A stretch of DNA of 64,000 nucleotides from Microbispora hainanensis (lineage in GTDB: Bacteria > Actinomycetota > Actinomycetes > Streptosporangiales > Streptosporangiaceae). The notes beneath the pieces are model-generated. The model searched no databases. It saw nothing but the letters and a program-made list of their open reading frames with translations, and was not told the DNA's origin. The position numbers were made by a program, and so were the translations under genes. Positions 27,456-38,894 of the stretch are shown piece by piece; the first letter of the stretch is position 1; the number at the start of each line of letters is the position of its first letter. The stretch is from positions 1-64,000 of the forward strand of contig NZ_VIRM01000039.1 of assembly GCF_006874475.1 (NCBI RefSeq), in the 5' to 3' direction.

Positions 27456-29456
27456 ATGAACGATCGCCTGTTTTCAGATCGCCGGGAGGCGGGCCGGGTG
27501 CTCGCGGGACTCCTCGGCCGCTATCAGGGGCTGCCCGATGTCGTCGTCCTCGGACTGGCGCGCGGCGGCGTCCCGTTGGCGTACGAGGTGGCGACCGCCC
27601 TGGGCCACCCGCTCGATGTGCTCCTGGTGCGCAAGCTCGGCACGCCCGGCCGCGAGGAGCTGGCCATGGGGGCGATCGCCCCGGGCGGGGTGATCGTGCT
27701 CGACGAGGACGTCGTCCGCGGGTTCGGTCTCCAGCCCGACACCATCCGGCAGGTCGCCGAGCGGGAGTCCCGCGAGCTGGCGCGGCAGGAGCGGGCCTAT
27801 CGGAGCGATGCGCCCGCCGCGGAGCTGCGCGGCAAGACCGTCATCGTGGTCGACGACGGGCTCGGGGCCGGGGTGAGCATGCGCGCGGCCCTCCGCGCGC
27901 TCTGGCAGCGCGAGCCGGCCGGGATCGTGGTCGCCATGCCCGCCGCGGCCGAGTCCACCTGCCAGGAGCTGTTCGTCCTGGTGGACGAGGTCCTCTGCGC
28001 GACCACGCCCATGCCGTTCCTCTCCGTGGGGGACTCGTACTGGAACTTCACCCAGACAACCGACGACGAGGTGCGCAGGCTGCTGCGCGCGGCGGCCTCG
28101 GTGCGGGCGGGGGCCCCGCCCGTCCGGACCGACCTCGCGGTCCTGCGTTCGGAGCTCGTGCCCGTGCGGGACGGGGTCCCCTCGGACGAGGTGCTGTTCA
28201 ACATCGTCGGCGACGCGCGGTTCGTGCTGATCGGCGAGGCGTCGCACGGCACCCACGAGTTCTACGCCGCGCGCGCCCAGATGACGCGGCGGCTGATCGA
28301 GGAGAAGGGCTTCGTCGCCGTGGCGGTGGAGGCCGACTGGCCCGACGCCTACCGGGTGAACCGGTATGTCCGGGGGCGGGGTGACGACGCGACCGCCGAG
28401 GAGGCGCTGCGCGGCTTCGAACGCTTCCCGGCGTGGATGTGGCGGAACGCGGACGTGCTGGAGTTCGTCGGCTGGCTGCGCGAGCACAACGATCGGCTCG
28501 ACGAGCGGGCGCGGGCCGGGTTCTACGGGCTCGATCTCTACAGCATGCACCGGTCCGCGGACGAGGTCGTGGCCTACCTGGAGAAGGTGGACCCGGCCGC
28601 GGCGGCGCGGGCCCGGGAACGTTACTCCTGCTTCGACCACAACGACGGCGAGGACGGGCAGGCATACGGCTTCGCCGCCGCCTTCGGCGCGGGCGAGTCG
28701 TGCGAGCGGCAGGTGATCGAGCAGCTCGTGGACCTCCAGCGCAACGCGCTGCGCTACCAGCGGGCGCAGGGGCTGCTCGGCGAGGACGAGTTCTTCCACG
28801 CCGAGCGCAACGCCGTGGTGGTGGCCGCCGCAGAGCGGTATTACCGCACGATGTTCGGCGGCAGGGTGTCGTCGTGGAACCTGCGCGACCGGCACATGGC
28901 CGACACCCTGTTCGCGCTGGCCGAGCACCTCGGCTGGCAGCGCAGCGAGGCGGCGAAGATCGTGGTGTGGGCGCACAACTCCCACCTCGGCGACGCGCGG
29001 GCCACGGAGATGGGCGCGCGCGGCGAGCTCAACCTCGGCCAGCTGGTGCGCGAGCACAACATCGCGGACTGCCGGCTGATCGGCTTCACCACCTACACCG
29101 GCACGGTCACGGCGGCCGACGACTGGGGTGGGCCGGCCGAGCGGAAGAACGTGCGCCCGGGGCTGCCCGGCTCGGTCGAGGAGCTGTTCCACAAGGTCGG
29201 GCAGGAGGAGTTCCTGGTCAGCTTCGCGCATTCGGCCGACGCGGCCGACCTGCTGCGCATGGCGCTGCTCGAACGCGCCATCGGAGTCATCTACCGTCCG
29301 CAGACCGAACGGCAGAGCCACTACTTCCAGGCCCGTCTGTCCGACCAGTTCGACGCGGTGATCCACATCGACGAGACCGGGGCGCTGGAGCCCCTGGAGC
29401 GTACGGCCGCCTGGGAGCGGGGAGAGGCGCCGGAGACCTACCCGGTGGCGGTCTGA
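27456..29456 (+). CDS. Phosphoribosyltransferase-erythromycin esterase fusion
   Basis: This 666-residue two-domain protein has an N-terminal type I phosphoribosyltransferase-like domain (about 1-220): [20 protein letters not shown] near residue 33, and the PRPP loop [14 protein letters not shown] near 130. It is followed by an EreA/EreB-like domain (about 235-666) with [11 protein letters not shown] and [10 protein letters not shown], whose His residues and Glu form the esterase centre, and SAADDWGGP-type loops near the C-terminus. The EreA superfamily opens macrolide lactones, but fused forms may act on other substrates. The ATG at 27456 has GGGAGG eight bases upstream. No macrolide genes are nearby. 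The gene is probably monocistronic, ending at a bidirectional terminator shared with katG. Confidence 0.88.
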   Translation: MNDRLFSDRREAGRVLAGLLGRYQGLPDVVVLGLARGGVPLAYEVATALGHPLDVLLVRKLGTPGREELAMGAIAPGGVIVLDEDVVRGFGLQPDTIRQVAERESRELARQERAYRSDAPAAELRGKTVIVVDDGLGAGVSMRAALRALWQREPAGIVVAMPAAAESTCQELFVLVDEVLCATTPMPFLSVGDSYWNFTQTTDDEVRRLLRAAASVRAGAPPVRTDLAVLRSELVPVRDGVPSDEVLFNIVGDARFVLIGEASHGTHEFYAARAQMTRRLIEEKGFVAVAVEADWPDAYRVNRYVRGRGDDATAEEALRGFERFPAWMWRNADVLEFVGWLREHNDRLDERARAGFYGLDLYSMHRSADEVVAYLEKVDPAAAARARERYSCFDHNDGEDGQAYGFAAAFGAGESCERQVIEQLVDLQRNALRYQRAQGLLGEDEFFHAERNAVVVAAAERYYRTMFGGRVSSWNLRDRHMADTLFALAEHLGWQRSEAAKIVVWAHNSHLGDARATEMGARGELNLGQLVREHNIADCRLIGFTTYTGTVTAADDWGGPAERKNVRPGLPGSVEELFHKVGQEEFLVSFAHSADAADLLRMALLERAIGVIYRPQTERQSHYFQARLSDQFDAVIHIDETGALEPLERTAAWERGEAPETYPVAV

Positions 29457-29490
29457 GCCCCGGACCTGCCGGTCGCCTGGAGAAAGCGGA

Positions 29491-29528
29491 ACGTCCGGGC
29501 CGGCGCCCGTGTGGGCCGGCCCGGACGT
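29491..29528. terminator. Bidirectional terminator between the Ere fusion and katG
   Basis: ACGTCCGGGCCGGC and GCCGGCCCGGACGT form a perfect 14-bp stem with a 10-base loop, between convergent stops at 29456 and 29539. Confidence 0.8.
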
Positions 29529-29538
29529 CAGGTCATGC

Positions 29539-31785
<2,247 letters not shown>

Positions 31786-31802
31786 CTAGTCGATCATGGG
31801 GC

Positions 31803-32240
31803 TCAGGAAGCGCGGGCGCTGGAACAGCCGGGGCACAGGCCCCAGTAGATGACGTCGGCCTCGTCGATGGTGAAGCCGTGGTCGTCGGACGCGTTGAGGC
31901 ACGGCGCCTCGCCGGTCGCACAGTCGACGTCGGCGACGACGCCGCACGACCGGCACACGACGTGGTGATGGTTGTCGCCGACGCGGCCCTCGTACCGGGC
32001 CGGGCTGCCGGCCGGTTCGATGCGACGGACGAGTCCCGCTGCGGTCAGGGCATGAAGGGCCTCGTACACGGCCTGGAGGGAGACGTGGCCCACGCGATCG
32101 CGGACCCCGGAGGCGATCGCCTCGACGTCGAGGTGGTCACCGCTGCGGACGGTCTCGAGCAGTGCCACACGGGCGGCCGTGACCCGCAGGCCGGCCCCCC
32201 GCAGTTCCTCGGCGGTCGTCGGAGTCCTGGGCGCGATCAT
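31803..32240 (-). CDS. furA: Ferric-uptake-family regulator of katG (FurA)
   Basis: The 145-residue Fur-family repressor has an N-terminal winged helix (LRGAGLRVTAARVALLETVR, HVSLQAVYEALHALTAAGLV) and a metal/dimerisation domain with GDNHHHVVCRSCGVVADVDC and a C-terminal CPGC pair for structural zinc. Its place directly upstream of katG identifies it as the peroxide-responsive FurA rather than an iron or zinc regulator. No strong ribosome site precedes the ATG, so the message may be leaderless or nearly so. The AT-rich stretch around 32243-32330 (including CTAATTTATCGCCTAAAC) is the probable autoregulatory operator region. Confidence 0.92.
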   Translation of the reverse strand: MIAPRTPTTAEELRGAGLRVTAARVALLETVRSGDHLDVEAIASGVRDRVGHVSLQAVYEALHALTAAGLVRRIEPAGSPARYEGRVGDNHHHVVCRSCGVVADVDCATGEAPCLNASDDHGFTIDEADVIYWGLCPGCSSARAS

Positions 32241-32497
32241 GTCGCTAATTTATCGCCTAAACACGAAGAGTTCAAGAGAGCGAATCGTCCAAGATTATGT
32301 GTCTCTAAGGTGATTTCCGTCTCAGATCGCGCTCGGAGAAGACGGCCGGCAGGCCGCCGCGAGACGGCACGTGCCCCAAACGGGAGTAGAGGCTCGCATC
32401 GGCTTGCGCAAAAGCGGTCGGGGGCGCTGCCTCCTCGCGGACGTGCGGGGTACCTACGCAACCAGTCCGCGGGTTCACGGAGAGGGGGCATCCCCCC

Positions 32498-32800
32498 ATG
32501 ACCACAATGACCGAGCATCGGCAGCACGGGGCACACGAGCACCGGCACGGCGCCGGGTGCGGCCACGTCGCGGTGCCGCACGGCGACCACGTCGACTACG
32601 TCCACGACGGCCACCTGCACCGGGTCCACGAGAACCACACCGACGAGTGCGAGGCGAGCGGGCACGCCGTACACGACGACCACGACCACGAGCACGGGCC
32701 GGAATGCGGGCATGTGGCCGTGCCGCACGGCGACCACGTCGACTACATCCACGACGGGCACCGCCATGTCCGCCACGACGGTCACTGGGACGACCACTGA
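32498..32800 (+). CDS. Histidine-rich small metal-binding protein with internal repeat
   Basis: The 100-residue protein contains 27 His and 3 Cys plus many Asp. Residues 21-39 and 70-88 are copies of the same block (CGHVAVPHGDHVDYxHDGH), also very similar in DNA. There is no signal peptide or membrane segment, so it is cytoplasmic, likely buffering Zn, Ni or Cu. Similar proteins in actinobacteria are often named zinc-related without proof. It lies divergent from furA-katG and 38 bases ahead of cydA on the same strand, which suggests co-expression with the bd oxidase. AGAGGGGG precedes the ATG. Confidence 0.8.
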   Translation: MTTMTEHRQHGAHEHRHGAGCGHVAVPHGDHVDYVHDGHLHRVHENHTDECEASGHAVHDDHDHEHGPECGHVAVPHGDHVDYIHDGHRHVRHDGHWDDH

Positions 32801-32838
32801 CCTCGGCCCCGGCCGGGGCTCCCCGGCGGGGGAGGGCG

Positions 32839-34206
32839 ATGCGGCCCGCCCTCGCCGCGCCGCTGATCGCCGCGGCCGGCCCGGCGAGCGGGGCCGACCT
32901 GGCCGCGGCGCGGACCCAGATGGCCCTGTCCCTCGGGTGGCACATCATCGTCGCGTGCCTGGGGGTTGGCATGCCCGCCCTGCTGCTGTTCACCGAATGG
33001 CGGGGGCTGCGCAGAGGCGACGACGACTACCTGCGCCTCGCCCGGCGCTGGGCCAAGACGGTGGCCGTCCTGTTCGCCGTCGGGGCCGTGTCGGGCACGA
33101 TCCTCAGCTTCGAGATGGGCCTGCTGTGGCCGGGCCTCATGGGCGCGTACGGCCAGGTGATCGGGCTTCCGTTCGCGCTGGAGGGCATCGCGTTCTTCCT
33201 TGAGGCGATCTTCATCGGGATCTATCTCTACGCGTGGGACCGGCTCTCGCCCAGAGCCCACCTGCTGGCCGGGGTGCCGGTGATGATCGCCGGTGTGGCC
33301 TCGGCGTTCTTCGTCGTCTCGGCCAACGCCTGGATGAACCAGCCGCGCGGCTTCCGCCTGGAGGGCGGCCGGGTCACGGACGTGTCGCCCTGGGCGGCCA
33401 TGTTCAATCCCGCCACTCCGCCGCAGACGATCCACATGATCGTCGCGGCGTTCATGGTGTCGGGCTTCGCCACCGCGTCCGTCTACGCCGTGGCCCTGCT
33501 GCGCGGGCGGCGGGACCGCTACCACCGCCTCGGCTTCCTCGTGCCCTTCACCCTCGCGGGGGCGCTGACGCCCGTCCAGATCGTGGTGGGCGACTACGCC
33601 GCACGTTTCCTCGCCGACTATCAGCCCACCAAGCTCGCGGCCATGGAAGGACTGACCAGGACCGGGCCGAACGCGCCGCTGAGCCTCGGCGGGATCTTCG
33701 TGGGCGACCGCCTGCGCTACGCGCTGGAGATCCCCAGCGGACTGTCGCTGCTGGTCGGCTACAGCCCGGACACCGTCGTCCAGGGGCTGGACCGCACGCC
33801 GCCCGCCGACCGGCCGCCCGTCACGCCGGTCCACCTGTGCTTCGACGTGATGGTCGGCATCGGCGTCCTGCTCCTGCTGCTGTCGGCCTGGCTCGCCTTC
33901 AGCTGGTGGCGGCGGCGCGAGATCCCGCGATCCCGCCTGTTCCTGTGGCCGGCGGCCGCCTCCGGCGTGCTCGCCGTCGTCGCCGTCGAGGCGGGCTGGG
34001 TGGTGACCGAGCTCGGCCGTCAGCCGTGGGTCGTGTACGGCAAGCTGCGCACCGCCGACGCGGTCAACCCCGCGCCCAACCTGTGGGCGGGACTCCTGCT
34101 GCTGATCGTCGTCTACACGGTTCTCACGGTGTCGACCGTGTATGTGCTGCGGCTCATGGCCCGCGCCCGGCCGGTGGCCGCGCCGCAGGAACCGGAGACG
34201 CCCTGA
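32839..34206 (+). CDS. cydA: Cytochrome bd-type quinol oxidase subunit I
   Basis: The 455-residue integral membrane protein has about nine helices. His35 (SLGWHIIVACLGVGMP) corresponds to the haem b595 ligand, and LSFEMGLLWPGLMG and FALEGIAFFLEAIFIGIYLY are the conserved helices carrying the acidic proton-path residues. GWVVTELGRQPWVVYG is the Gln-Pro-Trp motif. The periplasmic Q-loop is short, as in CioA-type oxidases, which often resist cyanide. It oxidises quinol and reduces O2 at high affinity without pumping. The ATG at 32839 follows GGGAGG closely. Its stop overlaps the cydB start by one base. Confidence 0.93.
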   Translation: MRPALAAPLIAAAGPASGADLAAARTQMALSLGWHIIVACLGVGMPALLLFTEWRGLRRGDDDYLRLARRWAKTVAVLFAVGAVSGTILSFEMGLLWPGLMGAYGQVIGLPFALEGIAFFLEAIFIGIYLYAWDRLSPRAHLLAGVPVMIAGVASAFFVVSANAWMNQPRGFRLEGGRVTDVSPWAAMFNPATPPQTIHMIVAAFMVSGFATASVYAVALLRGRRDRYHRLGFLVPFTLAGALTPVQIVVGDYAARFLADYQPTKLAAMEGLTRTGPNAPLSLGGIFVGDRLRYALEIPSGLSLLVGYSPDTVVQGLDRTPPADRPPVTPVHLCFDVMVGIGVLLLLLSAWLAFSWWRRREIPRSRLFLWPAAASGVLAVVAVEAGWVVTELGRQPWVVYGKLRTADAVNPAPNLWAGLLLLIVVYTVLTVSTVYVLRLMARARPVAAPQEPETP

Positions 34207-35219
34207 TGGAGCCGGCGCAGGTCCTGCTCGGGGTCATGTGGCTCGGCCTGATCCTCTACGCGCTGCTCGGCGGCGCCGACTTCGGCGGCGGCCTGTGGGA
34301 CCTGCTGGCCGGGGGCAGCCGGGCGGGCATGCCCCAGCGGCGCCTCATCGAGCACTCCCTCGGCCCCGTCTGGGAGGCCAACCACGTCTGGCTGATCTTC
34401 GTGCTCGTGATGCTGTGGACCGGTTTCCCCGCGGTCTTCGCGGCGGTGATGTCCACGCTCTACATCCCCCTCACGCTGGCCGCGTTCGGGATCATCGGCA
34501 GGGGGGCCGCGTTCGCGTTCCGCAAGAGCAGCACCGAGCTGTGGCAGCAGCGCCTGTTCGGCGCGGCCTTCGCGCTGTCGTCGGTGCTCACGCCGTTCTT
34601 CCTCGGCACGGTGGCCGGGGCCGTCGCGTCCGGCCGGGTGCCGCCCGGCCTGGCCAGGGGAGACCTGGTGGGCGCGTGGGTCAACCCGACCTCGATGCTG
34701 GGCGGCGTCCTCGCGGTGGCCGTCTGCGCTTATCTCGCCGCGGTCTACCTGTGCGACGACGCCGTGCGATCCCGCCTGCCCGGGATGGCCGAGGTCTTCC
34801 GGCGCAGGGCGCTGGCCGCGGCCGTCGTCACCGGCGTGGTCGCCCTCGGCGGCATCGGGGTGCTGCACGCCGACGCCCCCCGGCTCTTCACCGGCCTCAC
34901 CCACGGCGCGCTGCCGTTCGTGCTGGCCAGCGCCGTGCTCGGCGTCGCCTCCATCGCGCTGTTGTGGCTGCGGCGCTACCTGCTCGTCCGCGGCACCGCG
35001 GCACTGGCCGTGACCGCCGTGCTGTGCGGATGGGCCGTGGCGCAGTATCCGCTCATGCTGCCGCCGGCCGTGTCCTACCGGGAGGTGGCGGCGGAACCGG
35101 CGGTGATCACGGCGGTTCTCGCCGTCACGGGCGTGGGCGCGCTGCTGGTGCTGCCGTCGATCGCGTGGCTGCTCGCCGTCCAGCACCGCCTGCCGTTGGA
35201 GCGGGGCGACCTGGGCTGA
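34206..35219 (+). CDS. cydB: Cytochrome bd-type quinol oxidase subunit II
   Basis: The 337-residue membrane partner of CydA has typical motifs LYALLGGADFGGGLWDLLAG, GPVWEANHVWLIFVLVMLWT and LTPFFLGTVAGAVASG. It starts inside the cydA stop (TGATG), so the two are translationally coupled. No cydCD maturation transporter genes follow, so these must lie elsewhere if present. Confidence 0.93.
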   Translation: MEPAQVLLGVMWLGLILYALLGGADFGGGLWDLLAGGSRAGMPQRRLIEHSLGPVWEANHVWLIFVLVMLWTGFPAVFAAVMSTLYIPLTLAAFGIIGRGAAFAFRKSSTELWQQRLFGAAFALSSVLTPFFLGTVAGAVASGRVPPGLARGDLVGAWVNPTSMLGGVLAVAVCAYLAAVYLCDDAVRSRLPGMAEVFRRRALAAAVVTGVVALGGIGVLHADAPRLFTGLTHGALPFVLASAVLGVASIALLWLRRYLLVRGTAALAVTAVLCGWAVAQYPLMLPPAVSYREVAAEPAVITAVLAVTGVGALLVLPSIAWLLAVQHRLPLERGDLG

Positions 35220-35295
35220 GCGGCCCGGACGGCCCGCAGGCCGGCACGGAGCCGTCCCCACCTGCGGGGATAGGCTGGGAGGCAGGGGTCGGAGC

Positions 35296-36690
35296 ATGCG
35301 TGATCTGCTGAGGGAGTCGCGCCGCCCCCACCGCGTGCGCGAGCACCCGTACGCCCCCTGGTTCGCCGTGGGCGCCGTGTGCATCGGCGCGTTCATGGGA
35401 CAGCTGGACGCGAGCATCGTCACCCTGGCCTTCCCCGCGATGCAGCGGGAGTTCGGCGCCTCGCTGGCGGCCGTGCAATGGGTGTCCCTGGGCTATCTGC
35501 TGGTGCTGGTCGCGTTGCTGGCCGGGGTGGGACGGCTCGCCGACGTGGCGGGCCGCAAGCTGGTCTATCTCTACGGTTTCGTCGTGTTCACCGTCGCCTC
35601 GGCCGCCTGCGGGCTGGCGCCGTCCCTGGCGGTGCTGGTGGCCTGCCGGCTGGTGCAGGCCGCGGGGGCGGCGATGCTCCAGGCCAACAGCGTGGCCCTG
35701 GTCGTGTCGAGCGTCCCCCGGGCGCGGATGCGGACCGGGCTGGGCCTGCAGGCGGCGGCCCAGGCGCTCGGCCTGGCACTCGGGCCGGTCGTCGGCGGCG
35801 TGCTGGTCGCCACGGCGGGATGGCGGTGGGTGTTCTGGATCAACGTGCCGGTCGGCTGCGCGGCCGTGATCGCCGGGCGCTACCTGCTGCCGCGCACGCG
35901 GCACCGGGGGAGGGGCGGCCGCTTCGACTGGCCGGGGCTGGTGCTGCTCGGGGCCTCCACCAGCGCCCTGCTGCTCGCCGCCTCCGTGGTCTCGGGCCTG
36001 GACCTGCCGTCGTGGTCGGTGCCCGCCCTGCTCGCCGTCGCCACCGGGGCCGCGATCGGCTTCTGGCGGTGGGAGGCGCGGGTGCCGTACGCGCTCATCG
36101 ACACCGCCCTGCTCCGCAACCGGGTCGTCACGGCCGGGCTCGCGGGAGCGCTGGGAGGCTACCTGGTGCTGTTCGGCCCGCTGGTGTCGATCCCGCAGGT
36201 CCTCGTGGCGGGCGGCAGCGGCGAACTGGTCGCAGGCCTGGTCCTGACCGCGCTGCCCGGGGGCTTCGCGGTGAGCGCCCTGATGGGCGACCGCCTGCTG
36301 CCCCGCGCGTGGGGCGACCGGCGCAGGTGCGTCGTGGGCGCCGTGTCGGCGGCCGCCGGTTGCGCGCTGGCGGCGGCGGATCCCGCCGCCGAGGGCTGGG
36401 CCGGGGCCTGCCTGGCGCTGACCGGCGCCGGGCTCGGCCTGTTCGTGCCCGCCAACAACACCGTCGTCATGGCCGCGGTCCCCGAACGGGCGGCCGCCAC
36501 CGCCGGCGGCATGGTCAACATGGCGCGCGGCATCGGCACGGCGCTCGGCGTCGCCGTGGTGACCCTGGCCCTGCATCTCGCGGGGCACCCGCACGAGGCC
36601 GGCGCCCGCGCCGCCTCGGCCGTCCTGGCGGCCGTCGCGCTGCTGGCCGCCCTCACCGCCTCGCGCCGGGTGCGCGACCGGGCGCCGTGA
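35296..36690 (+). CDS. MFS drug exporter, DHA2-like (14 TM)
   Basis: The predicted 464-residue transporter has MFS motif A-like GRLADVAGRKLVYLYGF, the antiporter motif C-type ALGLALGPVVGGVLVATAGW, and the DHA2 N-terminal GAFMGQLDASIVTLAFPAMQ. These proton antiporters export drugs or metabolites. The ATG at 35296 has GGAG just upstream. It is on the same strand as cydB, 76 bases downstream, and probably has its own promoter. A tandem 13-bp repeat lies directly behind it. Confidence 0.88.
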   Translation: MRDLLRESRRPHRVREHPYAPWFAVGAVCIGAFMGQLDASIVTLAFPAMQREFGASLAAVQWVSLGYLLVLVALLAGVGRLADVAGRKLVYLYGFVVFTVASAACGLAPSLAVLVACRLVQAAGAAMLQANSVALVVSSVPRARMRTGLGLQAAAQALGLALGPVVGGVLVATAGWRWVFWINVPVGCAAVIAGRYLLPRTRHRGRGGRFDWPGLVLLGASTSALLLAASVVSGLDLPSWSVPALLAVATGAAIGFWRWEARVPYALIDTALLRNRVVTAGLAGALGGYLVLFGPLVSIPQVLVAGGSGELVAGLVLTALPGGFAVSALMGDRLLPRAWGDRRRCVVGAVSAAAGCALAAADPAAEGWAGACLALTGAGLGLFVPANNTVVMAAVPERAAATAGGMVNMARGIGTALGVAVVTLALHLAGHPHEAGARAASAVLAAVALLAALTASRRVRDRAP

Positions 36691-36710
36691 CGCGTGCCGT
36701 GAGCGGGCTG

Positions 36711-36830
36711 TGCGGCCGGGTGGTGCGGCCGGGTGGTGCGGCCGGGTGGTGCGGCCGGGTGGTGCGGCGGGTGGTGCGGCCGGGTGGTGCGGCCGGGTGG
36801 TGCGGCGGGTGGTGCGGCCGGGTGGTGCGG
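36711..36830. repeat. Tandem 13-bp GC-rich repeat (9+ units)
   Basis: Nine consecutive units of TGCGGCCGGGTGG (seven of 13 bp; two of 12 bp lacking a C) plus a partial TGCGG fill the gap between the MFS gene and the YjbR-like gene. It is a likely replication-slippage minisatellite. It starts 21 bases after the MFS stop. Confidence 0.92.
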
Positions 36831-36887
36831 CTCGAAGGCGGCCCCTACCCTGGTCGGTCATGACGACCGTGCGAGGGGGCGAGCCGC

Positions 36888-37253
36888 GTGAGCGATGAGG
36901 ATGTGGCGTCCCGGCTCAGGGAGATCTGCCTGAACCTGCCGGAGGCCGTGGAGAAGCCGTTCGGGGGCCACACCGCGCCCACCTATCGGGTCGGCGACAA
37001 GATGTTCGCGATGACCGGTGAGGACGGGCGGTCGCTGACGTTCAAGGCCGGGCCGGGGGTGCAGGACGCCCTCGTGGGCTCGGACCCGGAGCGCTTCTTC
37101 GTCCCGCCGTACGTCGGGCGCAACGGCTGGGTGGGCGCACGCCTCGACGTCGAGCAGGACTGGGACGAGATCGCCGGGCTGATCGAGGACAGCTACCGGC
37201 TGATCGCGCCGAAACGGCTGGTCCGGCTCCTCGACGAACGGCCGATCGCTTGA
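36888..37253 (+). CDS. MmcQ/YjbR-family protein
   Basis: The 121-residue protein belongs to the YjbR/CyaY-like fold family of DNA-binding-like domains: CLNLPEAVEKPFGGHTAPTY at the N-terminus, VGDKMFAMT in the core, and FVPPYVGRNGWVGARLD near residue 80. The function is unknown across the family. The start is GTG at 36888. It is convergent with the GH6 gene, with 16 bases between the stops. Confidence 0.85.
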   Translation: MSDEDVASRLREICLNLPEAVEKPFGGHTAPTYRVGDKMFAMTGEDGRSLTFKAGPGVQDALVGSDPERFFVPPYVGRNGWVGARLDVEQDWDEIAGLIEDSYRLIAPKRLVRLLDERPIA

Positions 37254-37269
37254 CCGGGTCGCTGCTGCC

Positions 37270-38595
37270 TCACAGGGGCGGGTAGGCGTTGGCGAGGAGC
37301 TCCCGGAACTGCGGCCCGAACCACTGCCCGGCCGCAGGCGCGTACGGCAGCGCCCCACTGGGCACGGTGCCCTGCATGTAGGTGGGATCGCACATGGGGT
37401 CGGGCTGGAGGCCGTCGGGGCCCGGGACGTTGACGCTCGATCCGTCGGAGACGCCCGGCGGCTTGATCCACGCGTACGCGTCGATGCCGTAGGCGGGCAT
37501 GGCCGCGGGCCGCGCGCCGAGCCCGGCCCCGGCCTGGTTGCACCAGTTGCCGACGCTGTGGCGGCGATCCGTCCGCGACTCGTCGACGAACCGGTTCACG
37601 TCGCCCGATGTGCTGGTGCGGACCGGGCGATAGGGGCCGCCCCAGCCGCTGCGCGAGGTGTCGATCACCATGCCGATGCCGGGCCCGAAGCCGGCCGCGA
37701 TGAGCCGCTGCCGGAACGCCTGGGCGAACGACAGCTCGTCCACGTAGTCGTTCCCGGCCACCCACCGCGAGTTCTTCACCGGCAGGCCCATATGCGTGGT
37801 GAAGTAGGGCTCGACCAGGGCGCCGTAGCCCGCGACGTTCACCGTGAAGCCGTGCACGGGCGAAGGCTGCCCTCCGGCCGCGCCCGCGATGCTCGCGAGC
37901 AGGTCGGCGGCCCTGCCGAAGTTGTCCGGATGACCGACGACGCCGTGATGGGAGGCGTCGAGGTAGACGTACACGTTGGGGATGGCGTGCAGCCGGGTCA
38001 TCGCGTACCGCAGCGCCATGGGATAGGCCCCGCTCGCCTGTACGGCGGCGCAGCGGGAGGTGGCGGCGGGCAGGAGCAGCCCCGGCAGGAAGTCGGGCTC
38101 GACGATCGCCACGATGCGCAACCTCTGGTAGGCCGGGTCGGCCAGGATCTCGGCGATCGGATCGACATACTCGGTCCGATAGCGGTCGAGGCCGTCGGCC
38201 GCCACGCTGAAGTCCCCGTTGGACACCGCACGGGTGCAGTTGCGGTCGGGCAGGTCGTTCAGCACGATCTGGATCGTGAGCGGGGCCGAGCCGTAGGAGT
38301 CCTGCACGACGGCCTCGTCCAGATGCGCCCGCAGCCCGGGGAAGGAGGCGGTGCCCTCGATGTGGGAGACGCTGTCGAGCCAGACGCCGGTCGGCTGGAT
38401 GGCCACCGCCGCCCCGCCGGGCTCGGACACGGCCGACGCGTACCACCAGGGATCGACGTAGCGTTCGGCGGCGACGTACGGGTTGTCGGCACGGGTGTCC
38501 GCGGCGGCGGGGGTGCCCGTGAGGACCGCCGTGACCGGCAGGAGGATCGCCGCCGCGATCGTCGCCATGAGACGCGCTCCCAGCCGCACCGCCAT
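37270..38595 (-). CDS. Secreted GH6 cellulase (endoglucanase/cellobiohydrolase-like)
   Basis: The 441-residue protein has a signal peptide of about 32. The GH6 barrel shows NDLPDRNCTR (Asp117), catalytic acid Asp168 (IVEPDFL), VYLDASHHGVVG, MVIDTSRSGWGGP and the substrate-tunnel part WCNQAGAGLG ... AYAWIKPPGVSDGSS. GH6 enzymes invert and cut beta-1,4-glucan from the non-reducing end or internally. There is no CBM or linker, unusual for the family. The ATG at 38593-38595 has GAGGAGG six bases upstream. An inverted GAA-AGC-TTC motif lies about 190 bases ahead of the start. Confidence 0.92.
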   Translation of the reverse strand: MAVRLGARLMATIAAAILLPVTAVLTGTPAAADTRADNPYVAAERYVDPWWYASAVSEPGGAAVAIQPTGVWLDSVSHIEGTASFPGLRAHLDEAVVQDSYGSAPLTIQIVLNDLPDRNCTRAVSNGDFSVAADGLDRYRTEYVDPIAEILADPAYQRLRIVAIVEPDFLPGLLLPAATSRCAAVQASGAYPMALRYAMTRLHAIPNVYVYLDASHHGVVGHPDNFGRAADLLASIAGAAGGQPSPVHGFTVNVAGYGALVEPYFTTHMGLPVKNSRWVAGNDYVDELSFAQAFRQRLIAAGFGPGIGMVIDTSRSGWGGPYRPVRTSTSGDVNRFVDESRTDRRHSVGNWCNQAGAGLGARPAAMPAYGIDAYAWIKPPGVSDGSSVNVPGPDGLQPDPMCDPTYMQGTVPSGALPYAPAAGQWFGPQFRELLANAYPPL

Positions 38596-38779
38596 GCCGT
38601 GCCTCCTCACCGCGCGAGACCGTCGCCACCACGCACGATTCACCGGCCGGGCGGGCGCGTACAGGGTTTGATCGCACCTGCCGCCGTACGCGCGTGGGGA
38701 CCGGGGGAGATCACCCGCCCTCAGCTTGGCGAACGCCGCGTCGCGCGAGGTCGGCCGGTGCCGCCGCGCGCCCGGTCGC

Positions 38780-38792
38780 CTGAAAGCTTCAG
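38780..38792. promoter_or_regulatory. Short palindrome CTGAAAGCTTCAG upstream of the GH6 gene
   Basis: Arms CTGAA and TTCAG flank AGC, about 185 bases before the GH6 start. It resembles, with different spacing, the GAAA-N-TTTC motif ahead of the xylanase. The rest of the 299-bp region 38596-38894 shows no gene. Confidence 0.3.
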
Positions 38793-38894
38793 CCGGCCCG
38801 AACGGCAGCAGGGCGGAGGGCGGCGGTGCAGGAGGGCGGAGGCGCGGACGGTAACGAGGCGAGGGCTTCTGGTGGGACGCCCTGGAGGCCGCCG

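Noticed and set aside
36711-36830. Possible CRISPR array
   Set aside because: The units are directly adjacent 12-13-bp repeats without spacers.
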